Part shown: in pieces, positions 1-9,447 of the stretch | Numbering within the stretch: the first letter of the stretch is position 1 | Layout of the letters: the number at the start of each line of letters is the position of its first letter | Source of the DNA: Subsaximicrobium wynnwilliamsii | GTDB lineage: Bacteria; Bacteroidota; Bacteroidia; Flavobacteriales; Flavobacteriaceae | DNA length: 64,000 nt | Assembly: GCF_007997225.1 (NCBI RefSeq) | Contig: NZ_VORM01000003.1 | Span: forward strand, 279,455-343,454 | Direction of reading: 5' to 3' | The notes under the pieces: model-generated | Databases searched by the model: none | What the model saw: only the letters and a program-made list of their open reading frames with translations | Told to the model about the DNA's origin: nothing | Program-made: the position numbers and the translations under genes

Positions 1-32
1 AGTCAAAATCCTAATACATCAACACTTTATTT

Positions 33-62
33 AAAAGCCCCTATTTTGAGGGGCTTTTTTAT
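33..62 (+). terminator. Intrinsic terminator of a gene left of the window
   Basis: AAAAGCCCC and GGGGCTTTT form a 9-bp stem around an 8-base loop, and the stem runs into a T-tract. No gene inside the window ends before it, so it belongs to a gene that ends left of the window edge. Confidence 0.8.
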
Positions 63-92
63 TTTTATAAACTTCTATTTATTATCTTAATT

Positions 93-464
93 ATGAGATC
101 CCTATTGAAATACAAATTTGGTCATGTTCAAATTCATGACAACTTTGTCATAGTCATAGTTAATGAAGGCGAGGTTGTGGACAAGCTCAAAAACACGGTA
201 TTGGTAGATATTGCGCAATCTTATTTTAAAGACAGGCCCTTTGTTTATATTACCCACCGTATTAATTCTTATGCAGTGGACCCGTCCGTCTATGAAGCTA
301 CATCGCGAATTAAAAACCTGATTGGGTTTTGTGTTGTATCGTCTAATTTTTTAGCAAAGAACAATGCTCAAGTAGAAAAATTATTCTTCAATAAGCCTTT
401 CGAGGTCTTCGAAAATTTGCCCGAAGCCATCAACTGGTCAAATGCATTGATCGAAAAACATTAA
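93..464 (+). CDS. Small STAS/SpoIIAA-like protein (123 aa)
   Basis: A 123-residue soluble protein with no signal peptide or membrane segment. The alternating beta-strand and helix pattern, with two hydrophobic strands near residues 16-24 and 80-85, resembles the STAS/SpoIIAA-like proteins common in Flavobacteriaceae. That assignment rests on overall pattern only; I see no diagnostic motif. It is a single gene about 30 bp after an upstream terminator, so it probably has its own promoter in the AT-rich stretch at 63-92. A role in anti-sigma antagonist signalling is possible for the family but is not shown by the sequence. The open frame that starts 3 bases after its stop (467-658) looks non-coding. 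Confidence 0.6.
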   Translation: MRSLLKYKFGHVQIHDNFVIVIVNEGEVVDKLKNTVLVDIAQSYFKDRPFVYITHRINSYAVDPSVYEATSRIKNLIGFCVVSSNFLAKNNAQVEKLFFNKPFEVFENLPEAINWSNALIEKH

Positions 465-466
465 AC

Positions 467-1170
467 GTGCTCCAATCTTATAACTCATCTCAAACTCAAC
501 ATATTCAGTTGAAGTACCACACCTTGATTTTGAATGATATCTTTTTTTTTGTCGGACTTATAACCATAAGTTTAAACGGAAATCAATATTCCCCAATCGA
601 AATAGATGCCTTACAACATAGAAACTTACACAAAGTTCATAAGTTGAACACCAGCTAACCACCACGCACTTCTAGTATTTCAGCTAACATTGGTCTGGTA
701 AAGAATCATGATCACTTAGTTTCCCTTGGTCTCAGGACAATTCCCTTTTAATCTTATGAAATTTTATGAAAAATTTAAGTTAGACAGTATATAAATCACC
801 CTGATTTGAAATAAAGAAACCTCGGGTGCATCCATGCTTCAGCAGAATTGGATACCCTTCAAATTAAAGCCGGTATCGTAAAATAGTTCCGAAAATTTCT
901 TTGACCTAGAATAGTGAAGGTCGGGAAAAATCAATAACCTCGGGGCAAGCCCACAAGGTATGAATTCAAAAATGTTCTTTGTATATCGAGGCAACCCACG
1001 GGGAATAAAACCCTCTGGAGGGATTTAAGTCAAAAGATAATCCTAATTCATAAAGCATGTCTTCTAAAAAACGTCTTCTTCATAATCCAATAAGGGTTCA
1101 AGACTTTTTAGTTGCCATTTGAAAGATCAAAGCATGCATCAAAATTTAAGCACTCGCTATAAGTAAGCAT
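467..1170. other. Long spacer without a supported gene
   Basis: About 700 bp between the STAS-like gene and the terminator of the T9SS gene. The only open frame (467-658, 63 codons) has no recognisable protein pattern and is treated as chance. The one structured element is the dispersed 95-bp repeat at 931-1026; the rest is AT-rich with nothing I recognise. Confidence 0.6.
931..1026 (+). repeat. Dispersed 95-bp repeat, copy 1 of 3
   Basis: This element begins TCAATAACC and ends at AATAAAACCCTCTGGAGGG plus ATT. Two further copies in the same orientation lie at 46458-46552 and 62418-62512. Conserved blocks are the C/G-rich start, TATGAATT, TCTTTGTAT and the final hairpin CCCTC-TG-GAGGG. All copies lie between genes and none has an open frame of its own. 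Confidence 0.85.
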
Positions 1171-1204
1171 AAAAAAAGGCAGCTAAAAATTAGCTGCCTT
1201 TAAA
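1171..1204. terminator. Terminator of the giant T9SS protein gene
   Basis: AAGGCAGCTAA and TTAGCTGCCTT form an 11-bp stem around one or two bases, flanked by A-runs on one side and T-runs on the other, so it can act in both directions. It lies about 40 bp downstream of the stop of the minus-strand gene ending at 1241. Confidence 0.85.
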
Positions 1205-1240
1205 ATTACCCTTAGGGAGTTTCCCTAATTATTTAATTTA

Positions 1241-4200
1241 CTACTTACCAGAGGAAACGATTTTCTTAATCATTTCTCCCCTATCGGTTTCCAACTTAAC
1301 ATAGAGCATCTGAGTAGCAACTCTAGAAAGATCTATAGTGGTATTACCTTTAGTTCCGGCGATGTAGTTATCAGTATTAACTTCTGAAACCACGACACCT
1401 CTAGTATCATAAACTTTGATCGCTATCTTGGTATCGTAATCAAACGAATACCCAATATTGATCTCATTTTCAAATGGAACAGGATATGCAGTAAATGCTA
1501 CATCAGTTACTTCTAAACCATTACAACGTTCAGAAACTCGAGCTCTTCCGTCAAAGTACTCTGTAGTTTTACAGATATCTGCACTTTTCAAGCCTCCTGA
1601 ATCGGATGGAGATTCTATGTATTCGAAATAAACCACACAATCATCCTCTGCTACATTTCCGCAGTCATCTACATTATGACCAGCTGCGTAAGTAAGCGTT
1701 CCTAGAACTACAATAGAACCATCTGGTAATGTATTGTAAAGATCACTTACTCTCACTATATAAGATGGCACTGCATCTTTAGTAGGAGAACAATTATCTT
1801 CCAATTGAACGTTAAGGAAGTCAACGATTGCAAAACTATCTGTACAATCTATTGAAGGATCAATCACAATGCGATCATCTTCACTAGAGTCAGGACATGC
1901 AATCACTGGTGCAGTGGTATCTGCAACAGTAATGATTTGATCATATTCTGTTGTAAGACCACAAACGTCAGTTGCTACCCAAGTACGAGTGATTGTCAAA
2001 TTACAATCATCGCCTTCGCTAGAATCTGAACTCGCAACCATAGCATCACCGGAACAAACATCTGTTGCAGTAATGTCTGCTGGTGCAGGAACATCTTCAA
2101 TACATTGAACAATGACATTATCAGGAATTTCATCAAATGCTGGACCTTGAGAGTCTGTGATGGTAATTGTTCCTACTGTAGAAGCAGTGTTACCACAGCC
2201 ATCTGTTGCAGTGAATGTCACTTCAATAGTAACATCACAATTGGTTCCAACCGGACCGCCAACTTCATGAGACCATTCTACATCACCACAAGCATCGCTC
2301 GCTTCTGCGTATCCATGATTGGCTAAATAAGTATTGATTCCATCCACATTGCCTTCACCATCACATTCTAACATTAATGGTTCCGCTGCAACATCAATTG
2401 TTGGATCATCGTTATCCATTGTCCAAGTGTAAGTAACACTTACAGGCTCGGCATCATTTCCACACGCATCTTGCGCGGTGGCAGTATACGTTATGGATCT
2501 AAAGCAACCATCCATTACAATGTCACCTGTTGCAACATCTGCTGCAATCTCTGCAATACAGTTGTCGCTAACATCAAATGACGGCATGGTAAACGCACCC
2601 TCTTCAGGGTTGCAGCCAAGATCCATATCTTCAGCAGCTGTCATAATTACAGGCGCAACAAGATCTTCTGTCCAAGTATAAGTTACACTTACAGCTTCAG
2701 CAGCGTTTCCACAATCATCGGTGTAATTTGCAGTAAAGGTTTGAGAAAAACCACAACCTTCAACATCAGCAACTGGACCTTCAGTGGTCACTATTGCTTC
2801 ACCTTCTGAACAGTTATCGCTTACCACAAAGTTTGGCGCTTCTATATCTTCAACAGATGGGTTACATCCCAAATCGTTATCATTATCACCAGAAGAATCA
2901 GAGCAACCATTTATTGCGACAATACCATCTAGATCATATCCATCTTGAGACGTTGAGCCCGCTGGTGTATTATCTAATAATTTCACTTGCGTGATGTAAG
3001 GCAAAGGTGCTGATGCATCACTAATATCGAAATCTCCAAAAGCATTGGTTACGTCTTGACCAATCTGGTAAAAGACACCATCCTCCATGGCAACCCATAC
3101 TTCAGCTGACTCTGGATATTCACTGAAATCTACATCTCCAAAAGAAGTTTCCAAAACAGAAATATCATTTCCTGAATTGTTATAGACTCTTCCAGGGAAA
3201 CCAATAACGATTTCACCGCCGTAACCAAGAGTTACAAAATTTAAGGTGTCATCATTTTGTGGTGCTCCAAGTCCTTTAGTAGGATCCATACGGTCTGGTG
3301 CAATTGCTCCACCACTTTTGGTGGTACCAGGATTATAAGATATTACAGAAGAACCATTGCAGTCTTCGCCATCTCCATCGCCATCTCCGTCTCCATCTCC
3401 GTCTCCATCACCATCACCATCACCATCAGTACCTAATGAAATAACGGGTACTTCGGTATCAACTGTCCAAGAATAAGTAACAGTCACTGGCTCTGCTATA
3501 TTTCCGCAGGCATCAGTAACATCAGCAGTAAAAATCTGTGACCAGTTACAGCCATCGACCATAATTTCTCCTGGGGTTACTGTTGGCATATCCACTTCAC
3601 AATTATCTGTAGCTTCAAACACTGGGAAATCGAATTCTCCTGGGTTACATTCAAGAACTACATCTTCCAAAGGAGTGATTACTGGCGCTTCATTATCTGA
3701 AGTCCAAGTGTAAGTCACACTTAATGGTTCTGCATTGTTTCCGCACTCATCTTGCGCTGTGGCAGTATAAGTTATGGATCTAAAGCAACCATCTTCAATT
3801 AGATTACCGGCTTCAACATTTGCTTCAAGTTCAGCAGTGCAGTTGTCGGTTACCGTAAATGATGGCATGCCAAACTCACCCTCTTCTGGGTTACAGCCAA
3901 GATCCATATCTTCAGCGTCTGTGGCAATCACAGGAAGCTCAAGATCTACTGTCCATGTATAAGTTACACTTACAGGATCTGCAACGTTTCCACAATCATC
4001 GGTATAATTTGCAGTAAAGGTTTGAGAGAAACCACAACCATCCTCATCAGCCATTGGGCCTTCGGTGGTTACCGTTGCTACTCCTTCCGAACAATTATCT
4101 GTTACGATAAACGTTGGATTCAAATCCTCAGTAGATGGGTTACAACCCAAATCATTATCAGGGTCACCAGAACCAGTTGGGCAGCCACTTAAAGCTACAA

Positions 4201-5917
4201 TACCATCTAAATCATAACCATCCTCAGAAACTGAGCCGGCTGGGGTAGTATCGATAATCTTGACTTGCGTGATGTATGGCAAAGTTGCAGATGCATTACT
4301 GATATCATAGTTTCCAAAAATATTAGTAAAGTCTGTACCTATCAGGTAAAAAGTAACACCATCCATTGAAACATAGATGTCTGCACTCTCTGGATAAATA
4401 TCAAAACTTACGTCTCCGAAAGAGGTTTCTAATACAGATATATCATTTCCTGGATTATTAGCCACTTGACCAGCAAAACCAATAACGATCTCACCGCCGT
4501 AACCAAGGGAAACGAAATTTAAGCTATTGTCATTTTGAGGTGCTCCGAGTGCTTTGGTAGGATCCATGCGGTTTCCTGCAATTGGATTACCACTTTTAGT
4601 TCCACCTGGAGAATAAGATATTACGAAAGAACCAGTGCAGTCTTCGCCATCTCCATCACCATTACCATCGCCATCACCATCGCCGTCTCCATCAGAAGCA
4701 AGTGTAATCACAGGCTTTTCGGTATCAATGGTCCAAGTGTAAGTGACAGATACTGGTTCAGCTTGGTTTCCACAAGCATCAACAGTAGTTCCGGTATAGG
4801 TTTGTGTCCAGCTGCATTCGTCTAGTTGTTCTGGTCCATCAGTATCAATATCAACTTCTACCAGACCACAATTGTCAGTTGCAAAAAAATCTGGGGTAGG
4901 AATCACTTCTGGATTACAACCTAAATCGCCGCCCTCACTTGCCTCAATCACAGGAGCTTCGGTATCTTCTGTCCACGTATAAGTTACAGATACTGGTTCA
5001 GCTTGATTTTCACATCCATCTACAGCGGTAGCTGTAAAAGTTTGTGACATGGAGCAGCCATCAGCCACGACATCTCCAACTTCAACAGATGGTTCTATTT
5101 GTCCGCAATTATCGGTTGCTGTAAATTCTGGAAAAGGAATAACTTCTGGATTACATCCCAAATCACCGCCATCTCCTGCTGCGATGAGAGGAGCCTCGGT
5201 ATCTTGAGTCCAAGTATAAGTAACAGATACAGGTTCTGCTTCATTATCACAAAAATCCATTGCAGTTGCAGTAAAGGTTTGTGACCTAAAGCATCCATCT
5301 TCTTGGATAGGACCAAAGGTAACCATTACCTCAATCAAATCACTGCAATTATCGGTAGCAGTAAATATTGGAGAAGGCATGTCTGGATTACAGCCCAAAT
5401 CACCGCCAGTTTCTTCTGTTGCGACTACAGGAGCTATATCATCGCCACCGAAATACTCTATAGGAAGGTCGAAGAGAAATCCGTCGTCACAAGTTACAGT
5501 ATAGGTATGCGTAATTGTCCATTCACAATTATCGCCGGCTACACTCTCAGCATGGGTAACAAAAATTGTACCTACTGATGCAAATAAAATTGGTTGAAGT
5601 TGAATTTGAACTTCTTCTGCGGTTGGCGCATCGGGCGCATCGCTAATACAGCCGTTTATTGCCTCACCACATCGGCCTGTTTCGCCGCATCTTGAAGTTT
5701 CTTGCACTAAAGTGCGCAAGGCGTTTTTAGCTAGTTCGATTGGTTTTTCTTGTGCTAGCGTGGTGCCGTAACTAAACATAAAAAGCATTACAAAAGCGAT
5801 CGCTTTCATGCTTTTTGAAAATCTAGTTAAAAGTCCAGTGCTACAACACCATACATCTTTGTTGGCGCGTCTAACCTTGACGTCACCAGCAGTTTTGGTA
5901 AAATTGCTCATAAACAT
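1241..5917 (-). CDS. Giant secreted HYR-like repeat protein with T9SS C-terminal sorting domain
   Basis: 1558 residues. The N-terminus has an extended basic leader and then a hydrophobic signal segment (about residues 37-56, ending TLAQ). The body is a string of about nine cysteine-containing modules of 75-90 residues. Most contain DLGCNP near the start and SVTYTWT near the end, a pattern like HYR/Ig-like adhesion repeats. Two longer modules start with an acidic (GD)n linker and contain PTK-LGAPQN and DGYDLDGIVA; they form an old tandem duplication about 1.28 kb apart. The last 80 residues (AYPVPFEN to the C-terminal KKIVSSGK) match a type A T9SS sorting domain. It is probably exported by T9SS and attached to or released from the cell surface; adhesion or matrix function is inferred from repeats of this kind. 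An internal start at residue 37 would also leave a good signal peptide. Confidence 0.85.
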   Translation of the reverse strand: MFMSNFTKTAGDVKVRRANKDVWCCSTGLLTRFSKSMKAIAFVMLFMFSYGTTLAQEKPIELAKNALRTLVQETSRCGETGRCGEAINGCISDAPDAPTAEEVQIQLQPILFASVGTIFVTHAESVAGDNCEWTITHTYTVTCDDGFLFDLPIEYFGGDDIAPVVATEETGGDLGCNPDMPSPIFTATDNCSDLIEVMVTFGPIQEDGCFRSQTFTATAMDFCDNEAEPVSVTYTWTQDTEAPLIAAGDGGDLGCNPEVIPFPEFTATDNCGQIEPSVEVGDVVADGCSMSQTFTATAVDGCENQAEPVSVTYTWTEDTEAPVIEASEGGDLGCNPEVIPTPDFFATDNCGLVEVDIDTDGPEQLDECSWTQTYTGTTVDACGNQAEPVSVTYTWTIDTEKPVITLASDGDGDGDGDGNGDGDGEDCTGSFVISYSPGGTKSGNPIAGNRMDPTKALGAPQNDNSLNFVSLGYGGEIVIGFAGQVANNPGNDISVLETSFGDVSFDIYPESADIYVSMDGVTFYLIGTDFTNIFGNYDISNASATLPYITQVKIIDTTPAGSVSEDGYDLDGIVALSGCPTGSGDPDNDLGCNPSTEDLNPTFIVTDNCSEGVATVTTEGPMADEDGCGFSQTFTANYTDDCGNVADPVSVTYTWTVDLELPVIATDAEDMDLGCNPEEGEFGMPSFTVTDNCTAELEANVEAGNLIEDGCFRSITYTATAQDECGNNAEPLSVTYTWTSDNEAPVITPLEDVVLECNPGEFDFPVFEATDNCEVDMPTVTPGEIMVDGCNWSQIFTADVTDACGNIAEPVTVTYSWTVDTEVPVISLGTDGDGDGDGDGDGDGDGDGDGEDCNGSSVISYNPGTTKSGGAIAPDRMDPTKGLGAPQNDDTLNFVTLGYGGEIVIGFPGRVYNNSGNDISVLETSFGDVDFSEYPESAEVWVAMEDGVFYQIGQDVTNAFGDFDISDASAPLPYITQVKLLDNTPAGSTSQDGYDLDGIVAINGCSDSSGDNDNDLGCNPSVEDIEAPNFVVSDNCSEGEAIVTTEGPVADVEGCGFSQTFTANYTDDCGNAAEAVSVTYTWTEDLVAPVIMTAAEDMDLGCNPEEGAFTMPSFDVSDNCIAEIAADVATGDIVMDGCFRSITYTATAQDACGNDAEPVSVTYTWTMDNDDPTIDVAAEPLMLECDGEGNVDGINTYLANHGYAEASDACGDVEWSHEVGGPVGTNCDVTIEVTFTATDGCGNTASTVGTITITDSQGPAFDEIPDNVIVQCIEDVPAPADITATDVCSGDAMVASSDSSEGDDCNLTITRTWVATDVCGLTTEYDQIITVADTTAPVIACPDSSEDDRIVIDPSIDCTDSFAIVDFLNVQLEDNCSPTKDAVPSYIVRVSDLYNTLPDGSIVVLGTLTYAAGHNVDDCGNVAEDDCVVYFEYIESPSDSGGLKSADICKTTEYFDGRARVSERCNGLEVTDVAFTAYPVPFENEINIGYSFDYDTKIAIKVYDTRGVVVSEVNTDNYIAGTKGNTTIDLSRVATQMLYVKLETDRGEMIKKIVSSGK
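3369..3428 (-). repeat. Hexanucleotide tract encoding a (Gly-Asp)n linker, second copy
   Basis: About ten tandem copies of a six-base unit (GGNGAT or GGNGAC on the coding strand) encode alternating Gly-Asp inside the T9SS protein. Unit number can change by slippage without breaking the reading frame. The sister tract is at 4647-4694. Confidence 0.85.
4647..4694 (-). repeat. Hexanucleotide tract encoding a (Gly-Asp)n linker, first copy
   Basis: About eight six-base units encode Gly-Asp pairs, with one Gly-Asn, just before the first of the two duplicated long modules of the T9SS protein. It is shorter than the tract at 3369-3428, which shows that copy number has diverged between the duplicates. 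Confidence 0.8.
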
Positions 5918-6289
5918 AACATTTTGATTTAAATTAAATTATTTGATTTATAAATGACAATACACGTATTGCCGGCAAAAACAACAATGCAAAAATGCAG
6001 TTGTGAAAGCTTCAAATGAATTATCAAAACGAGATATAAGCCCATAGGCAAAACCCATAATGATAAATACTAATAAATAATTTTGCTAAAAATCAATTGT
6101 TTTGCTATTAAACAATTTTTAAGGTAAGTATGGAAAATCATCAAATTCTTGTTAAAAAACGTAGGTTCTAAAACCGAATCAATGTTCTTGCTATCTCAAA
6201 TATATACTTTAAAATGGTGTCTGCCAAACATTTCAATAGATAAATCTTTGATTTTTCAGAAATCTACATCTTAACATTATTTTTGGTAT
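5918..6289. other. AT-rich promoter spacer, no gene seen
   Basis: About 370 bp between the start of the T9SS protein gene and the end of hutH, both on the minus strand. No open frame, strong hairpin or repeat is visible. It must hold the promoter of the T9SS gene, but I cannot pick one -7 element with confidence. Confidence 0.5.
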
Positions 6290-7801
6290 TTAATCGAACA
6301 ACAAATTGTTTTCAATGTGCATATTCTTTAAAAATCCTTCCGAAGCTTTAATCAAATTGTGTAGAATTTGATCCTCGCTCACAAATTTGACTTCAGTTCT
6401 ATAGGTCTTTAAAAAGGATTCTATAAATGGAGAAGATTGAACGGGTTTTCTAAAAAACAAGGCTTGTGAGGCATTGAGTAATTCAATTCCCAAAATACGG
6501 TTGACGTTCACTATAAGTTGATGTGCCTGAGTAGCAGCATTTGCCCCCATGCTCACATGGTCCTCCTGCCCATTGCTGGAAACAATACTGTCTATACTAG
6601 CAGGAGTAGCCAGTTGTTTGTTGGCGCTCACAATGCTTGCGGCAGTATACTGCGGAATCATAAACCCAGAATTTAAGCCGGGATTATCCACCAAGAACAT
6701 GGGCAGACCGCGAAGGCCTGAAACCAGCTGGTAGGTTCGGCGCTCGGAGATATTTCCCAATTCTGCCATGGCAATTTTGAGATAGTCCAATGCCAAAGCC
6801 AAGGGTTGACCGTGAAAGTTTCCGCCGGAAATAATTTCATCATCAGCAACAAAAATATTTGGGTTATCGGTTACTGAATTGATTTCAGTAATAAACACCT
6901 TCTTTACATAATCTAAGGTATCCTTTGTAGCGCCATGCACCTGTGGCATGCATCGAAAGGAATAAGGGTCTTGAACGTGCTGCTTTTTTTGTGAGATCAG
7001 TTCACTGCCATCTAAAAATTCCCTAATGCGCTCTGCCGTCTTTAATTGCCCCTTATGAGGCCTTACCAAATGTATCAAGGCCTTGAATGGCTCAATCCTA
7101 CCATCAAAGGCCTCTAGAGACATACTACCAATCAAATCTGCCATGTATGACAACTTATAAGATGCGATGAGCAGGTGCACCCCATAGGCACTCATAAACT
7201 GGGTACCATTCAAAAGTGCCAAACCTTCTTTAGACTTTAATTCTATTGGAGACCAACTGAAGTGCGCTAAAGCTACGCTAGCATCAGTAACTTTCTGCTT
7301 AAAATATACCTCGCCTTTGCCCAAGAGCGGAAGCGCCAAATGTGCCAATGGTGCCAAATCACCTGAAGCTCCTAAAGAACCTTGGGTATAAATTACAGGT
7401 AAAACATCGTTATTATAAAAATCGATAAGTCGCTGCACGGTTTGAAGCTGCACACCACTATGGCCATAACTCAAGGATTGTATTTTGAGAAAAAGCATGA
7501 GCTTCACGATCGGCTCTGGCACTTTGTCCCCAATACCACAGGCATGTGACATGACGAGGTTCTCCTGAAGCTGCACCAACTTGTCCTTAGATATCTTTAC
7601 ATTATATAAGGAACCGAAGCCTGTGTTGATTCCGTATATTGCAGATTCCTCTTTCGCTACCTTATCATCCAAATAATTTCGGCAATTGAGAATTTTTTCT
7701 TCCGAAGCTTTGGAAAGCGAAATTTTTTTATCAAATAGTATGAGGTCTCTTATGGTCTCTATGTCTAAGGTTTCAGTGGATATGTAATGTGTTTCTTTCA
7801 T
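6290..7801 (-). CDS. hutH: Histidine ammonia-lyase
   Basis: 503 residues, the usual length for the family. It removes ammonia from L-histidine to give urocanate, the first step of histidine degradation, in the cytoplasm. The Ala145-Ser146-Gly147 tripeptide in GSLGASGDLAPLAH cyclises to the MIO electrophile. Family signatures YGINTGFG (about 56-63) and the downstream EDHVSMG segment are also present. No hutU, hutI or hutG lies next to it, so the rest of the pathway must be elsewhere. The related phenylalanine and tyrosine ammonia-lyases share the MIO motif, but EDHVSMGANAA and the length favour histidine. It stands alone on the minus strand and is divergent from the thioredoxin-like lipoprotein. 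Confidence 0.93.
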   Translation of the reverse strand: MKETHYISTETLDIETIRDLILFDKKISLSKASEEKILNCRNYLDDKVAKEESAIYGINTGFGSLYNVKISKDKLVQLQENLVMSHACGIGDKVPEPIVKLMLFLKIQSLSYGHSGVQLQTVQRLIDFYNNDVLPVIYTQGSLGASGDLAPLAHLALPLLGKGEVYFKQKVTDASVALAHFSWSPIELKSKEGLALLNGTQFMSAYGVHLLIASYKLSYMADLIGSMSLEAFDGRIEPFKALIHLVRPHKGQLKTAERIREFLDGSELISQKKQHVQDPYSFRCMPQVHGATKDTLDYVKKVFITEINSVTDNPNIFVADDEIISGGNFHGQPLALALDYLKIAMAELGNISERRTYQLVSGLRGLPMFLVDNPGLNSGFMIPQYTAASIVSANKQLATPASIDSIVSSNGQEDHVSMGANAATQAHQLIVNVNRILGIELLNASQALFFRKPVQSSPFIESFLKTYRTEVKFVSEDQILHNLIKASEGFLKNMHIENNLLFD

Positions 7802-7896
7802 AACTTATAATTTCAGCTCAAAATTGAACAATCCATATAGAGTAAGCAAAAAATGTTAATAATTAATAAAATGTCTGCTAAAATTCTATAATCCAT

Positions 7897-7904
7897 TACA
7901 TTTG
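7897..7904 (+). promoter_or_regulatory. Putative Bacteroidota -7 promoter element for the TlpA-like lipoprotein
   Basis: TACATTTG matches the Bacteroidota -7 consensus TAnnTTTG and lies 21 bp before the ATG at 7925. The -33 element is weak. The same octamer followed by GG lies upstream of thrA at 11152. Confidence 0.55.
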
Positions 7905-7924
7905 GGGAACTAAATTTTTTAAAA

Positions 7925-9304
7925 ATGAAAAAATTATTATTAGCGCTATGCGCCTTATCCATTGTGGCATGCCAGAAAGACACCAAAGTTGACTACGCAC
8001 TGTTGACAGGATCAATCAAAAACACAAAGGCACAAAAAGCCAGTTTGAATGCAGGTGACTATAATGCAGAGATTAAGCTCGCTGCCGATGGCACATTTGC
8101 AGATACATTGAGAATCCCAGAAAGTGGATTCTACACATTGACAATTGGAAGAGAATTCACACCCATGTATTTGAGTAAAGGGGATAGTGTGAATGTAGTG
8201 ATTGATGCCACTAAATTTGATGAATCCATAACCTACACCGGCAACGGCGCCAATGAAAATAACTACTTGGCAAAAAAATCGTTGAACGACCAAAGTGTAA
8301 TGGAAAATTCTGTAGAGTTCTACTCATTAGAGGAAGAGGGATTTAAAAATAAGTTGGCTGAAATGAAAAAAGGACATGAAGCAACACTACAGGGCTTAAA
8401 AGATGTGGATACCGATTTTTTAGAGACTGAGAAACAGAATTTAGTTTATGACCAATATGCCTTACTGCAATCTTACAAGCAAAGCCACGCTTATTATACC
8501 AAAAAACAAAGATTTGAGGTTTCTGATGAGTTCTTTCCTGAAGCATTGAAAAACATGAGCTATAATGACCCAAAGGCTTATAGAAATTCAAAAAGCTACC
8601 AACAAATGGCGTTTAAAGCGACTATGGACAACATGTTCGAAACTATTGGCAATGACATTGCATCGGTAAGCGCTGAAGATCTCAAAGTCATTAAAGACAT
8701 CGAAATACAAGCGTTAAAAAATGATGTCATTAGCTATTTGGGAGGCTTCCTCATAACCGCAGGAAATGAAAACATGAAAGGGATTTATGAGATGTTTATA
8801 GAGAACACTACCGATGAAAAAATCAAAACGAGTTTGACCGAAACTTTTGATTTAAATAAAATATTGGTCAAAGGCAATCCATCACCACAATTTGTGAATT
8901 ATGAAAACCACAAAGGTGGCGAGACCTCATTAAGCGATTTAAAAGGAAAATATGTTTACGTTGATGTTTGGGCGACTTGGTGCGCACCATGCAAACGAGA
9001 AATCCCGTTCTTGAAAGAAGTTGAGAAAAAATTCCAAGGCCAAAATGTGGAGTTTGTGAGCACGTCCATTGACCAAGCCAAAGACCACGCTGCTTGGAAT
9101 AAAATGGTAACAGATATGGAATTGGGAGGCATGCAATTATTCGCAGATAATAATTGGAACTCAAAATTTATTAAGGATTATGGCATCAAAGGCATCCCTA
9201 GGTTTATCTTGATAGATCCACAAGGTAATATCGTTAGTGCAGATGCTCCAAGACCATCAGACCCTAAACTTACCGAATTATTGGAATCGGAACTGAAAAT
9301 GTAA
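7925..9304 (+). CDS. TlpA-family thioredoxin-like lipoprotein
   Basis: 459 residues. The N-terminal lipobox ends LSIVAC, with Cys16 as the lipidated residue. An N-terminal beta-rich region (about 20-110) resembles the DUF4369-type domain found before thioredoxin folds in Bacteroidota, and a helical middle follows (about 115-310). The C-terminal thioredoxin-like domain (about 317-459) carries the redox motif WCAPC with Cys353 and Cys356, and the cis-proline loop is GIPRFIL. It is predicted to be membrane-anchored and exported, acting as a disulfide reductase or in cytochrome c maturation-like chemistry; the substrate is unknown. A shared terminator separates it from the convergent nnr. A second protein of this type lies at 61187-62269. 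Confidence 0.88.
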   Translation: MKKLLLALCALSIVACQKDTKVDYALLTGSIKNTKAQKASLNAGDYNAEIKLAADGTFADTLRIPESGFYTLTIGREFTPMYLSKGDSVNVVIDATKFDESITYTGNGANENNYLAKKSLNDQSVMENSVEFYSLEEEGFKNKLAEMKKGHEATLQGLKDVDTDFLETEKQNLVYDQYALLQSYKQSHAYYTKKQRFEVSDEFFPEALKNMSYNDPKAYRNSKSYQQMAFKATMDNMFETIGNDIASVSAEDLKVIKDIEIQALKNDVISYLGGFLITAGNENMKGIYEMFIENTTDEKIKTSLTETFDLNKILVKGNPSPQFVNYENHKGGETSLSDLKGKYVYVDVWATWCAPCKREIPFLKEVEKKFQGQNVEFVSTSIDQAKDHAAWNKMVTDMELGGMQLFADNNWNSKFIKDYGIKGIPRFILIDPQGNIVSADAPRPSDPKLTELLESELKM

Positions 9305-9406
9305 GTAATGAATTTTGCTTTTTCTGGAATTTCATAGCTTCGGAAAAATAAGAAATTTGACACAGCAGCATCGGGTAATATATAAATCGAAGATGCTTTA
9401 AGCCTA

Positions 9407-9437
9407 AAATGCCACTCAAAACGGAGTGGCATTTTTA
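9407..9437. terminator. Bidirectional terminator between the TlpA-like gene and nnr
   Basis: AAATGCCACTC and GAGTGGCATTT form an 11-bp stem around a six-base loop, with a T-run after the right arm and A-rich sequence before the left arm. It sits between two convergent genes and can serve both. Confidence 0.85.
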
Positions 9438-9447
9438 ATTTAGGATC

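Noticed and set aside
467..658. Small protein gene after the STAS-like gene
   Set aside because: No recognisable pattern and poor coding character; probably chance open frame.
2105..5578. Plus-strand open frames opposite the T9SS protein gene
   Set aside because: They mirror the repeated modules of the minus-strand gene and are shadows of it.
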